This document shows positions 26,007-34,418 of a DNA stretch of 64,000 nt, one piece after another; position 1 is the first letter of the stretch, and each line of letters starts with the position of its first letter. The stretch covers positions 1 to 64,000 of the forward strand of contig NZ_QRDZ01000008.1 in NCBI RefSeq assembly GCF_003386235.1, given 5' to 3'. Position numbers and translations under genes: made by a program. Below the pieces are notes generated by a model that was not told where the DNA came from, searched no databases, and saw only the letters and a program-made list of their open reading frames with translations. Source of the DNA: Cohnella phaseoli. GTDB taxonomy: Bacteria; Bacillota; Bacilli; Paenibacillales; Paenibacillaceae.

Positions 26007-26686
26007 TTATGAATCTCCTCCTTAATCACCTGCTCAATTCCCAGCAAAATCAGTCTTAGGCCGAATTCGAACGCCGAATCTGTCCCCATCAGCTCAAACA
26101 GCCCGTTCGTGAACATCCTCCGAAACAATCCCGCATCCTTCTCGCTCATGGAATCCAGAAGGCGGATCATATCCTCGCCTGGAAGCTCTTTCTGGTCTTT
26201 AAGAATAGCAGAGACATTGCGCTCATGCTGATAATCGTCCAGAACGAAGTAGAAGACATAGTTCACAAGCGTAGTCACCACTTGCATCTTCTGCTCTTGC
26301 TCGAGCGGCGTCGATTCTACGCAAAGCAGCATCCGGTTAGTGAAACGAATGATGTCCGGTTCGTGAGGCAGCGTCATCATCATGAGCTGTGTGGAGCAAG
26401 GATACCGACTGAGCACACTCCGCACCGTTACCGCCAGCCCCGTCAACTGCTCCTTCCAATCTCCCTCGGAATGGAACTCCTCCAGAATAATTTTCGATAC
26501 TTGGTTGGCCAGACGCTGGTAGAGGTCTTGCTTGCTCTTGAAGTACCAGTACAATGAGGGCGCTTGAATCCCCAGCCGGTCGGCCAACCGTCTCAAGCTG
26601 AATTTTTCGATGCCCTCCGCCCCAAGAAGCTCCCACGAGGCTTCCAAAATCTTATCTTCGGAAATTTGCGGCTGCTGTTTTTTCAT
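26003..26686 (-). CDS. TetR-family repressor (TetR_C type)
   Basis: This is a 227-residue regulator. The N-terminal helix-turn-helix is Phe-Ser-Leu-Arg-Arg-Leu-Ala-Asp-Arg-Leu-Gly-Ile, then Ala-Pro-Ser-Leu-Tyr-Trp-Tyr-Phe, as in tetracycline-repressor relatives. The C-terminal half is all helical and would bind a drug-like ligand. It is divergent from the MATE gene, and three near-identical palindromes lie between them. It is expected to repress both itself (with the GNAT gene) and the efflux pump. Confidence 0.93.
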   Translation of the reverse strand: MKKQQPQISEDKILEASWELLGAEGIEKFSLRRLADRLGIQAPSLYWYFKSKQDLYQRLANQVSKIILEEFHSEGDWKEQLTGLAVTVRSVLSRYPCSTQLMMMTLPHEPDIIRFTNRMLLCVESTPLEQEQKMQVVTTLVNYVFYFVLDDYQHERNVSAILKDQKELPGEDMIRLLDSMSEKDAGLFRRMFTNGLFELMGTDSAFEFGLRLILLGIEQVIKEEIHK

Positions 26687-26705
26687 CGAATATCCGCCCT
26701 TTTAT

Positions 26706-26787
26706 CTAACAGTGTAAGTTTCTTCTTTACAGACTCTTAAGTTCATGATACCATCTAACACTGTAAGTTTCAATCTAACGCTGTTAG
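26706..26787. promoter_or_regulatory. three TetR operators
   Basis: CTAACAGTGTAAG (26706-26718), CTAACACTGTAAG (26755-26767) and CTAACGCTGTTAG (26775-26787) share the pattern CTAAC-N3-GT(A/T)AG. The first is 20 bases from the tetR start. The other two are spaced exactly 20 bases apart before the MATE gene, about two helical turns, which favours cooperative binding. Confidence 0.8.
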
Positions 26788-26816
26788 ACAACATAATCTA
26801 GAAAGAAGTGATCCAC

Positions 26817-28169
26817 ATGGATGCACAAAACCTCCACTATTTTGAAAAAGCGCCGATCGCCAAAGCCGTTGCTCATTTCGCTGTCCCGATGATGCTGGGC
26901 ACGTCGATGAGTGTCATCTATTCCATCTTGAACGCTTATTTCCTCGGTACGCTGGGCAACACGGCCATGTTAACCGCTCTCGCCCTGACCTTGCCGTTAT
27001 TCGCGGCCATAATGGCGCTAGGCAACCTGATTGGCATAGGCAGCGGCACGTTTATCTCCCGCTTATTGGGAGAGAAGCGATATGAGGAAGTAAAGCATGT
27101 GTCTTCGTTCGCTTTTTACAGCAGTTTATTGCTCGGTCTGATCGTAATCGCCGTCGGTCTCCCTCTGCTCGACTCCATCGTTCATGGTCTTGGTGCAACG
27201 CCCGATTCCTTCGGATTCACGAAGGACTATGTCACGGTTATGCTGATCGGTTCGCCATTCGTTGTCTTATTTTTCACGCTGGAAAATATCGTACGCTCGG
27301 AAGGTGCCGCCATTACGTCCATGACCGGTATGATTCTCAGTGTTATCGTGAATATTATTCTCGATGCGCTAGTCATCTTTGTTTTCCACTGGGGCGTGAT
27401 CGGCGTTGCGTCCGCTACCGTTATTGCCAACTTGGCGGCGAGCGTATTTTACGCTTTCCATATGAGGAATAAGAGCCAATTTCTAACCGTCTCGGTAAAA
27501 TGGTTCAAGGCAAACAAGGAAATTCTGAGCAATGTGTTCAAAATCGGGGTTCCCGTCTTTGTGATGAGCATCTTCCTGGGGGCCATGTCGCTGATCTTGA
27601 ACCATTTCCTTGTCGATTACGGGGATCAGGCTGTGGCGGCTTACGGAATTTCGTCGCGCTTGCTGCAATTTCCCGAGTTTATTCTGATGGGCTTATGCGA
27701 AGGGGTCGTGCCGTTGATTGCCTTCTCTTTTACAGCGAATAAGTTGCGCATGAAACAAACGATTGGATTCACGATCAAAACCATCCTGGCGTTAGCGGTC
27801 GCATTCGGCCTCATCGTCTACCTGATCTCCGACCACTTAATTGGCTTATTTACGAACGATCCACAGCTAATTGAAATGGGCAGCTACATTCTGCATGTCA
27901 CGTTCTTATCCTTGTTTATTACGGGAATGACCACGTTGTTTACGGGGATTTTTCAAGCGACTGCGCAAGGGACCGCCGCCTTTATTATGTCGATTATTCA
28001 GGGAATTACTCTGATCCCTGTGCTCTACATCGCCAATCGAATGAATGGTTTCCATGGGGTCGTCTGGTCGCTTGTCATTGCGGATGCCGTCGCGTTCCTG
28101 GTCGGGGCTATCATGCTGTATGTTCTGCGGAACAAGCTGCAGCCGGACTTGGATAGCTTGGTGCAATAG
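26817..28169 (+). CDS. MATE family efflux transporter
   Basis: This is a 450-residue inner-membrane protein with twelve predicted helices in two six-helix halves. MATE features include Phe-Ala-Val-Pro-Met-Met-Leu-Gly in helix 1 and Ile-Gly-Ser-Gly-Thr-Phe-Ile-Ser-Arg-Leu-Leu-Gly after helix 2. These pumps expel cationic drugs using sodium or proton gradients. The ATG at 26817 follows a near-complete anti-16S match (AGAAAGAAGTGATC). It is controlled by the divergent TetR. Confidence 0.93.
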   Translation: MDAQNLHYFEKAPIAKAVAHFAVPMMLGTSMSVIYSILNAYFLGTLGNTAMLTALALTLPLFAAIMALGNLIGIGSGTFISRLLGEKRYEEVKHVSSFAFYSSLLLGLIVIAVGLPLLDSIVHGLGATPDSFGFTKDYVTVMLIGSPFVVLFFTLENIVRSEGAAITSMTGMILSVIVNIILDALVIFVFHWGVIGVASATVIANLAASVFYAFHMRNKSQFLTVSVKWFKANKEILSNVFKIGVPVFVMSIFLGAMSLILNHFLVDYGDQAVAAYGISSRLLQFPEFILMGLCEGVVPLIAFSFTANKLRMKQTIGFTIKTILALAVAFGLIVYLISDHLIGLFTNDPQLIEMGSYILHVTFLSLFITGMTTLFTGIFQATAQGTAAFIMSIIQGITLIPVLYIANRMNGFHGVVWSLVIADAVAFLVGAIMLYVLRNKLQPDLDSLVQ

Positions 28170-28181
28170 CAAAAAACATTA

Positions 28182-28209
28182 AAGGCCACCCAAGTCATTC
28201 GGTGGCCTT
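28182..28209. terminator. bidirectional terminator
   Basis: AAGGCCACC (28182-28190) pairs with GGTGGCCTT (28201-28209). On the minus strand it is followed by TTAATGTTTTTTG. It serves the convergent MATE and 28223 genes. Confidence 0.7.
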
Positions 28210-28222
28210 GTTCGTCAATCCT

Positions 28223-28750
28223 TCACCCTTTCCATCCTTCAAAACGGTGTATTCTCCACTCGTCGTCTTTAATCGTTTTCTCATCCTCCAGTACGCATCT
28301 ATGTGCATGTTCGATTAACTGCTGTCCTTCCAGCTGCAGCCCCTCTTGCGGATCAATCAGGACGCCCTTGCATACAAGCGCCAATGATGCCGCCGAGTAC
28401 CAGCCCATTCTGTATTCGAAGCTATCCTGCGCACTTATTCTAAAATCCACTTCAGTGTCAAAGATATTCGCTCCGCTCTTTCCCTTCATCAAGCTTCTAA
28501 AAAAAGAGTCTTTATTCCGCTCCATCTTCTTTACGTATAATTCGTACCCCGTCATTAACTCCACATGATTCAAGCTCTGATTCGGGCAGTCATATAGAAT
28601 TGTTCTGAAAGGCAGGAACCCCCCATGTCCAGAAAAACTAAATTTGGGAGAGACTTCAACAGTCATGTTAAGTTTATTTATTTCAGAAATCCATTGAGGA
28701 ATAATGCTATCGCTTAATTGTTTTAATCGAACGGTTAGTGCATAACCCAT
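28223..28750 (-). CDS. hypothetical protein
   Basis: This gene encodes 175 residues, cytosolic, of mixed alpha/beta pattern. I do not recognise a family. Features are Phe-Ser-Phe-Ser-Gly-His-Gly-Gly-Phe-Leu-Pro-Phe near residue 40 and Tyr-Arg-Met-Gly-Trp-Tyr-Ser-Ala-Ala-Ser-Leu-Ala-Leu-Val-Cys near 112. A good ribosome site (AAAGGAGGGGGAG) precedes the ATG. It stands alone between convergent MATE and divergent PadR genes. Confidence 0.65.
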   Translation of the reverse strand: MGYALTVRLKQLSDSIIPQWISEINKLNMTVEVSPKFSFSGHGGFLPFRTILYDCPNQSLNHVELMTGYELYVKKMERNKDSFFRSLMKGKSGANIFDTEVDFRISAQDSFEYRMGWYSAASLALVCKGVLIDPQEGLQLEGQQLIEHAHRCVLEDEKTIKDDEWRIHRFEGWKG

Positions 28751-28882
28751 TGTATGCTCCCCCTCCTTTCGCCCGTTATTTTTTATTATAGTGAGCTTCT
28801 GCCCAGGGTCTACCTACTTCCTTCCTAAATTCAAGGATTAGTTTGGAGGCATGAGCTGGGTTATCATTTACATCTTCATTAT

Positions 28883-28904
28883 CATATGTTACTGTTAACA
28901 TATG
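28883..28904. promoter_or_regulatory. PadR operator palindrome
   Basis: CATATGTTA (28883-28891) and TAACATATG (28896-28904) form a perfect 9-bp inverted repeat with a four-base spacer. It contains ATGT-N8-ACAT exactly, the pattern known for PadR-family repressors, and lies 23 bases before the PadR gene start. Confidence 0.8.
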
Positions 28905-28927
28905 TTATTTATAACGAGGTGCATTTT

Positions 28928-29845
28928 ATGTCCATCCAATTAGCCATATTAGGCATACTGAGCTGGAAGTCCTCAACAGGCTATGAACTCAAAAAGATCT
29001 TTGAAGATTCCACCTTCATGTATTGGTCCGGTAATAATAATCAAATTTACAAAGCTTTATTGAGTCTGGAGAATGATGATTTTGTTACCAGTGAGGTGAT
29101 CCATCAGGATAATTCCCCTTCCAAAAAAGTATACACCCTAACAGAAGAAGGACTTGCCGAACTCAGAAATTGGCTGGTGTCATCACCGGAAGCTCCCGAG
29201 ATCAAGAAAACGTTTTTGGTACAGCTTGCTTGGTCGGATCTGTTAAATAACCAAGAATTAAGTGAAATGCTCGCCAAATATGAAAATGAAGTCAAACTTC
29301 AATTGATTATGCAGAAGGAGAAATACAGACGCGCTCTTCATACGCCTAATCGAAGTCCAAGGGAAAGCTTAATATGGGAGACGATTTCGGAAAACATGAT
29401 TTCAACCTATAACAATGAATTGAATTGGATCCGGGAAACCCGTCAGAGGTTGTTTGAAAATGAAAATATGGAGGAGAAGGAAAAAATGAACCATCAAATA
29501 AGAGAAGTAGAGGGCAAAAAGTATATTGAAGTGATCTCTTCTCCTGAACCTTTAAGTTCAGAAAACCATGCACTGGATATCATCTCTTTATGCTGGGAGC
29601 ACGATATAACTGCGATTATGATACACTACGCAGCCTTGTCAGAAGACTTCTTCAAACTTAAAACCAAAGTGGCCGGTAATATGATTCAGAAATTTATAAA
29701 CTACGGCGTACAAACTGCTGCTATTGTCCCACAGGAGGCAATCGGAAAAGGCAGATTTAAAGAAATGGCTATGGAGATGAACATGGGCAGCCATTTTAGA
29801 TTGTACGAAAGTAAAGAAGAAGCTGAAAAATGGCTCCTCAAGTAG
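28928..29845 (+). CDS. PadR-family regulator fused to a DUF4180 domain
   Basis: This is a 305-residue protein starting at ATG 28928 after GAGGTG. Residues 1-80 are a PadR winged helix (Leu-Gly-Ile-Leu-Ser-Trp-Lys-Ser-Ser-Thr-Gly-Tyr-Glu-Leu-Lys-Lys, then Gln-Ile-Tyr-Lys-Ala-Leu-Leu). Residues 85-180 are the helical PadR C-terminal domain. The rest (about 190-305) is a DUF4180 domain of unknown role. It likely represses itself through the palindrome at 28883 and governs the hydrolase 18 bases downstream. Confidence 0.9.
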   Translation: MSIQLAILGILSWKSSTGYELKKIFEDSTFMYWSGNNNQIYKALLSLENDDFVTSEVIHQDNSPSKKVYTLTEEGLAELRNWLVSSPEAPEIKKTFLVQLAWSDLLNNQELSEMLAKYENEVKLQLIMQKEKYRRALHTPNRSPRESLIWETISENMISTYNNELNWIRETRQRLFENENMEEKEKMNHQIREVEGKKYIEVISSPEPLSSENHALDIISLCWEHDITAIMIHYAALSEDFFKLKTKVAGNMIQKFINYGVQTAAIVPQEAIGKGRFKEMAMEMNMGSHFRLYESKEEAEKWLLK

Positions 29846-29863
29846 AAAGAAAGGCGAGAACTT

Positions 29864-30733
29864 ATGGGAAATATATATAAGTCAGAAGCAGGCAAACAAG
29901 AGGTTTTGGGACAGTACCGACAAATTCTTGCCGGCTGGCCGGTGGAAAATCACCAATACGAAGTTGATACAAAATTCGGACCGACTTTTATCATCGAATC
30001 AGGATCAAAGGATAGCCCCCCTCTGATCCTCCTGCATGGAAGCGTATCGAATTCTTTCACCTGGTACGGCGATGTAGCTGCCTTTTCTAAAACTCACAAT
30101 GTTTATGCAATCGACATTATTGGAGAAGCAGGATTATCAGCAGCAAGCCGACCAGGTTACGAAAGTGATGCATATGCTCTCTGGTTGAATGAAATCATAA
30201 ATGCACTTAAATTAAGCTCCTGTTCCATAGTAGCTATGTCATTAGGCGGCTGGATGGCATTGAGCTTCGCTACCGTTTATCCCGATAAGGTTGATAACTT
30301 GGTGTTGCTTTGTCCCGGAGGGCTTGCACATGAAAAAGCCAGTTTCCTGTGGAAAGCAATCTTTTTCTCCCTTCTTGGCAAATGGGGGCAGCTACAAACA
30401 CTTAAATTAGTGGGCGGCGGTAATACTTCTTCATCACCCTCATCCGAATTGGGTGAAGACCTTCGGTTCGCATCACTTATATTCAAATATTTCAAACCAC
30501 GAACGGCAAAAATGCCCCTGTTTAGTAATCAGTCGCTTCGTCAATTAACTATGCCGATATTCATGCTGTTCGGCGATTCTGATCAGCTAATACCTGCTGA
30601 CAAGAGTACTAATCGACTTAAACAATTCGCACAACAAGCTAAAATCGAACTTCTACCGGGTACGGGCCACCTCATTGTCAGCCAAGCAGATCGGATACTG
30701 CATTTCTTAGAAACTGAAGGGGCTGTCTCATAA
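29864..30733 (+). CDS. alpha/beta hydrolase
   Basis: This is a 289-residue hydrolase with the catalytic triad Ser126 (Ala-Met-Ser-Leu-Gly-Gly), Asp238 or Asp240 (Phe-Gly-Asp-Ser-Asp) and His269 (Gly-Thr-Gly-His-Leu). The oxyanion hole is Leu-Leu-His-Gly-Ser (57-61). It is probably an esterase acting on a small molecule sensed by the PadR protein. The last five codons and the stop lie inside the left end of the fold-back element that begins at 30719, so the natural C-terminus may have been altered by its insertion. Confidence 0.88.
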   Translation: MGNIYKSEAGKQEVLGQYRQILAGWPVENHQYEVDTKFGPTFIIESGSKDSPPLILLHGSVSNSFTWYGDVAAFSKTHNVYAIDIIGEAGLSAASRPGYESDAYALWLNEIINALKLSSCSIVAMSLGGWMALSFATVYPDKVDNLVLLCPGGLAHEKASFLWKAIFFSLLGKWGQLQTLKLVGGGNTSSSPSSELGEDLRFASLIFKYFKPRTAKMPLFSNQSLRQLTMPIFMLFGDSDQLIPADKSTNRLKQFAQQAKIELLPGTGHLIVSQADRILHFLETEGAVS

Positions 30734-30934
30734 GCTAACGGAACCGTACCGAAAGATTATCGATGGATGCAGGGGAATGGGCATCTATCTCCTTCCGATG
30801 CTATACGATCCTGAAATCTTGAATAGGTAGACCCGTGACAGGGTCATTTCAGGACCGTATGAGGCAATATCCAGGAGGTAGATGCCCTTCTCTTTAATCG
30901 ATAATCTTGTACGTTTCTACTTATGGGACAGCCC
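30719..30934. mobile_element. MITE-like fold-back element A
   Basis: This is about 216 bp with terminal inverted repeats GGGCTGTCTCATAAG (30720-30734) and CTTATGGGACAGCCC (30920-30934), 14 of 15 matching. Inner arms also pair: 30779-30793 with 30873-30887, and 30803-30817 with 30846-30860. It shares ends and flanking arms with element B at 39686 but has an extra centre of about 115 bp. No transposase is coded; movement would need one in trans. No clear target duplication is seen. Confidence 0.8.
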
Positions 30935-30982
30935 ACTGTTCTTATATTTACAATTTAGATTTTTTGGGCATTAAGGAGGTCC

Positions 30983-31262
30983 CGGCTCCGCCAAGGCACT
31001 TTCTTGGCCTCCGCGCCCCGGCCCCGGCTCCGCCAAGGCGCTTTCTTGGCCTCCGCGCCCCGGCCCCGGCTCCGCCAAGGCGCTTTCTTGGCCTCCGCGC
31101 CCCGGCCCCGGCTCCGCCAAGGCACTTTCTTGGCCTCCGTGCCCCGGCCCCGGCTCCGCCAAGGCACTTTCTTGGCCTCCGTGCCCCGGCCCCGGCTCCG
31201 CCAAGGCGCTTTCTTGGCCTCCGTGCCCCGGCCCCGGCTCCGCCAAGGCGCTTTCTTGGCCT
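30983..31262. repeat. 42-bp GC-rich tandem hairpin array, 6.7 copies
   Basis: The units begin at 30983, 31025, 31067, 31109, 31151, 31193 and 31235 (the last one partial, 28 bp). Each holds a hairpin GCCAAG-N7-CTTGGC. Only two positions vary: A/G after AAGGC (order A,G,G,A,A,G,G) and C/T after CCTCCG (C,C,C,T,T,T). Because 42 is a multiple of three and units lack stops, long reading frames appear on both strands, but none has a proper start. It lies between element A and the DUF421 gene. Confidence 0.9.
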
Positions 31263-31349
31263 ACAGATCATGGAATGTTCCTTTTTCAAGTATAGGAAAT
31301 GGAAATGAGGACCAATTTAAGAATATCTGTTAGGCAAGGAGCCCTGCAC

Positions 31350-32042
31350 ATGACGTATGGAGAAATTTTATTTCGTACGGCAACGTCCTTTGTTGTTCTA
31401 CTCGTTTTGACGCGACTGCTCGGTAAAAAACAAGTCGGACATCTCACGTTTTTCAATTATGTTACAGGGATCACCTTCGGCTCCACCACTGCCGAGATTA
31501 TCGTCAACAAACACATCACTCTGCTGCAGGGAATATCCAGCCTGGTCCTATGGTCGCTCTTGGCCTTCATCCTCGCCTCGATGGGATTACGCTCCGTCAA
31601 AGCGCGCGAGATTCTCGACGGCCAGCCTACAATCCTCATCAAGCAAGGAGAGATTCTGGAAAAGGCCTTGGCGAAGCAACACCTCAATATTGATGATCTA
31701 AGCATGCTTCTTCGGAACAAGGATGTGTTCTCGCCAGAAGAAGTCGAATTTGCAATTCTGGAACCTGACGGTCAACTCAGCGTGCTAAGAAAAGAAGAAC
31801 TGCTGCCGGCAACAAAAAAGGATATAAAGGCACCCGTTACGCTCATTCACAGAATCCCGACTGAACTTATCGTTGATGGTAAAATCGTAGAAAAAAATCT
31901 TGAAAAAATAGATGTCTCTGTCGTCTGGCTTAACCAACAATTAAAGAAAGCCAACATTCACTCTTTGGACCAAGTATTTTACGCAGAACTCCAACTGGAT
32001 GGGACGTTGTATGTCGACAAATACGAGGACTCTGTCCCCTAA
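31350..32042 (+). CDS. DUF421 (YetF/YdfS-type) membrane protein
   Basis: This is a 230-residue protein. The ATG at 31350 lies eight bases after AAGGAG; the in-frame upstream start at 31299 has none. Three membrane helices occupy residues 1-85, followed by two small cytoplasmic domains. Hallmarks are Phe-Phe-Asn-Tyr-Val-Thr-Gly-Ile-Thr-Phe-Gly-Ser and Gly-Gln-Pro-Thr-Ile-Leu-Ile. The family is common in spore formers, some members being linked to spores, but the biochemical role is unknown. A paralogue lies at 45474. Confidence 0.9.
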   Translation: MTYGEILFRTATSFVVLLVLTRLLGKKQVGHLTFFNYVTGITFGSTTAEIIVNKHITLLQGISSLVLWSLLAFILASMGLRSVKAREILDGQPTILIKQGEILEKALAKQHLNIDDLSMLLRNKDVFSPEEVEFAILEPDGQLSVLRKEELLPATKKDIKAPVTLIHRIPTELIVDGKIVEKNLEKIDVSVVWLNQQLKKANIHSLDQVFYAELQLDGTLYVDKYEDSVP

Positions 32043-32055
32043 GAGTTGATTAATT

Positions 32056-32631
32056 TTATGAAAAATGATATTTCGCCACAAGAACGCCTCGGCTAAGCAA
32101 TAGCATTCTGGGAACCAGCTTTTGCTCATTGCTATCGGCAGAAAGAAATCCGTCCGGATGGAGCGCTCTTCGCAATAACCGCAAATAGCGAGTCACAATC
32201 CATCGGGTGCCCTTGGATTCCAGCGGGTGCACTTCAAAGCCCAGTCCGTGAATGATGCCGCGGTGGAGCAAAGTGATTCCGGTGAGAGCCTTAACCTGGG
32301 AGAGCTCGGGATCGTTCTGTAACGCTTCGCTAATCAACTTCATAGATTTGCGCAGTTTTCTGGCGGTGAGCAGCCCTGCCCGATTGGCGCCAACTTCTCT
32401 GGAAAGTTGCAGCACTTGCCGATTATCCAGATGCAGTTCGCCGATCCAATCGCCGGCATGGATTTGCTGCCCATCCTGACATATAAGACTTTTACCGCGA
32501 TATCGTCGGAGTACCAGTTTGCAAATGCCATAATTTTTGACGCATTTGCTTCGTATCTTGGTAACCTGGTCCATGAAACCTTCCCACGCCATCCAGATTT
32601 GCTGAACGGCCTTTGACACTAAGACTGTCAT
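32056..32631 (-). CDS. YkoP-like protein
   Basis: This gene encodes about 191 residues, basic and cytosolic. The domain with Lys-Ser-Leu-Ile-Cys-Gln-Asp-Gly-Gln-Gln-Ile-His-Ala-Gly-Asp-Trp-Ile-Gly-Glu-Leu resembles Bacillus YkoP, also found attached to polysaccharide deacetylases. I prefer ATG 32631, which follows GAGGG at some distance, over a TTG at 32661. It lies just after the exporter permease and may be its operon neighbour. The function is unknown. Confidence 0.65.
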   Translation of the reverse strand: MTVLVSKAVQQIWMAWEGFMDQVTKIRSKCVKNYGICKLVLRRYRGKSLICQDGQQIHAGDWIGELHLDNRQVLQLSREVGANRAGLLTARKLRKSMKLISEALQNDPELSQVKALTGITLLHRGIIHGLGFEVHPLESKGTRWIVTRYLRLLRRALHPDGFLSADSNEQKLVPRMLLLSRGVLVAKYHFS

Positions 32632-32653
32632 GTTATGGAGAACCCTCTTTGCT

Positions 32654-33340
32654 CTAGACAATATCCTTGTCGTCTATGTTCCGTATCGAGAGGTAGGCGA
32701 TCGCTATTCCGAGTGCCGCTAACAGAAGGGGAACGAACACAATCGAACTCAGCGTAAAATCGCTCCCGGCATTGGAATTGAGCAGCGCACCGATAAAAAT
32801 CGCCGATACGATCGTGGTTACGGTCGAATGCTTGCGCATTCCGAAGAAGAGCGGGATGAGCGTGATGAAACTGGTCATGACGGAATTGATCAATATTTTG
32901 ATACTTTGCTCCATCCATGAGATCTGGCTTAAATCGTTCGGAATGAATTGAGCAAAATGATTAAACAGGTAGAATCCCGAGACGGTCAGCACTCTAGTCA
33001 TCACGCCGAACGCGAATGTGAACAGAACGACGATCGCAAGCTTGGCAACGAGCAGTTTTCGGCGTTGAATCGGATACATGAACAGCACCGTAATCGACTT
33101 GCTCTTAAATTCGTCTATGATCAGCTTGGATAACAGCACGGCCCCAAAGATGGTAAACGTAACCGATGCCAGTATATCGGCAACCTTAAAAGCTTCCTCG
33201 TAATTGCCAACAGCCTGATCGGCCGAATCTATACTCATGAGAATCATAAAAGCCGTAATGATGACGATGGCGATAAACCCGCCGATAATGTTCCCTCTGA
33301 ATCTGTACTTTCTCATTTCCAACTTCATCAAATTAAGCAT
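32654..33340 (-). CDS. ABC-2 type transporter permease
   Basis: This is a 228-residue protein with six predicted helices and little outside the membrane, as in BcrB or lantibiotic-immunity permeases. It begins Met-Leu-Asn-Leu-Met-Lys-Leu-Glu-Met-Arg-Lys. Its start overlaps the ATPase gene by eight bases and has GGAGG eight bases upstream. With the ATPase it forms an exporter, probably for an envelope-active peptide. Confidence 0.88.
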   Translation of the reverse strand: MLNLMKLEMRKYRFRGNIIGGFIAIVIITAFMILMSIDSADQAVGNYEEAFKVADILASVTFTIFGAVLLSKLIIDEFKSKSITVLFMYPIQRRKLLVAKLAIVVLFTFAFGVMTRVLTVSGFYLFNHFAQFIPNDLSQISWMEQSIKILINSVMTSFITLIPLFFGMRKHSTVTTIVSAIFIGALLNSNAGSDFTLSSIVFVPLLLAALGIAIAYLSIRNIDDKDIV

Positions 33341-34256
33341 GGAGGCTGCCTCCGTTCAGTAATGAAATAAAATAGTCCTCAAGCGAACTGTTCTTTTTGG
33401 TGATCGACTCGATCATGCAACCATTGATAATCAAAGCTTTGGTAATCTCGTTCTGCGATTTTTGGAGATTGTATATGCGCAGCAAATGCTCATCGATGAC
33501 TTTAAAATTTGCCAGATCCAATTCGTTGGAAAGAATGAATGCCGCCTTCTTGCTGTCGTTGACGACAAGCTCCACATACTCTGTGTTTCGGTCCCTCACC
33601 ATTTGCATGGAGACCTCCTCCAACAGCCTTCCGTGATTGATTACCCCGATCGTGTCTACCATCTGCTCCATCTCGCCCAGAATGTGACTGGACACTAGCA
33701 ACGTCATCCCGTATTCGCTGGACAACATTTTGAATACATCCCGCATTTCCCTGATCCCTACCGGGTCCAATCCGTTAATCGGCTCATCAAGAATCAACAG
33801 TTCGGGCTTCGTGAGAATGGCTCTAGCGATGCCGAGCCGCTGCTTCATTCCCAGTGAGAAGTCTTTAACCGGTTTCTTGTCGATATTCGTCAATTTGACC
33901 AGCTCAAGCACGTCGTCGATTTTCTTTTTGTTGTAATACCCCATATATTCACAGTGCAGCTCCAAGTTTTCCCGCGCCTGCAATCGGTCGTAAAAAACCG
34001 GATATTCAATAATCGACCCCATTCGGCCTAACAGATGATAAGATTGCTTTGTCAGCTTTTCGCCAAAAATTTCAATCTCTCCGCTGGTTGGCTTCACTAA
34101 ATTCGTGAGCATTTTCATAATCGTCGTCTTGCCTGCCCCATTCGGACCCAGAAAACCGTAGATTTCCCCTTGCTTGATATTCATATTAACGTCGGTGACT
34201 ACCTCTTTGCCTTGAAACACCTTGGTTAATCCAATCGTTCTCACTACATAGTCCAT
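33333..34256 (-). CDS. ABC transporter ATP-binding protein, BcrA-like
   Basis: This is a 307-residue ATPase. The start at 34256 has AAGGAG eight bases upstream; the frame from 34280 does not. Walker A is at 37-44 (Gly-Pro-Asn-Gly-Ala-Gly-Lys-Thr), the signature Phe-Ser-Leu-Gly-Met-Lys-Gln is followed by Walker B Leu-Leu-Ile-Leu-Asp-Glu-Pro. The C-terminal 90 residues are the extra domain typical of BcrA/drug-export ATPases. It pairs with the overlapping permease, and the two-component genes upstream probably control it. Confidence 0.92.
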   Translation of the reverse strand: MDYVVRTIGLTKVFQGKEVVTDVNMNIKQGEIYGFLGPNGAGKTTIMKMLTNLVKPTSGEIEIFGEKLTKQSYHLLGRMGSIIEYPVFYDRLQARENLELHCEYMGYYNKKKIDDVLELVKLTNIDKKPVKDFSLGMKQRLGIARAILTKPELLILDEPINGLDPVGIREMRDVFKMLSSEYGMTLLVSSHILGEMEQMVDTIGVINHGRLLEEVSMQMVRDRNTEYVELVVNDSKKAAFILSNELDLANFKVIDEHLLRIYNLQKSQNEITKALIINGCMIESITKKNSSLEDYFISLLNGGSLHA

Positions 34257-34418
34257 ACCAATTACTCCTTCGTTCATCATGTCTTATAATCCCATTATAA
34301 AAGCCAATCCCGTCTTATCTATTTCTCGATTCTTACTTATTTCTTAAATGGAGCATTGAAAAAAGCCTACAAAACGCAGCTCCTCCTGCATCTCATAAGC
34401 TTCTCCGCTTCATGGCGA

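Noticed and set aside
30983..31262. CRISPR array
   Set aside because: Units are contiguous with no unique spacers and no cas genes are present.
30907..31308. Pro/Ala/Arg-repeat reading frames on both strands over the 42-bp array
   Set aside because: They arise because the 42-bp unit lacks stops in every frame. None has a supported start, and all six frames look equally good.
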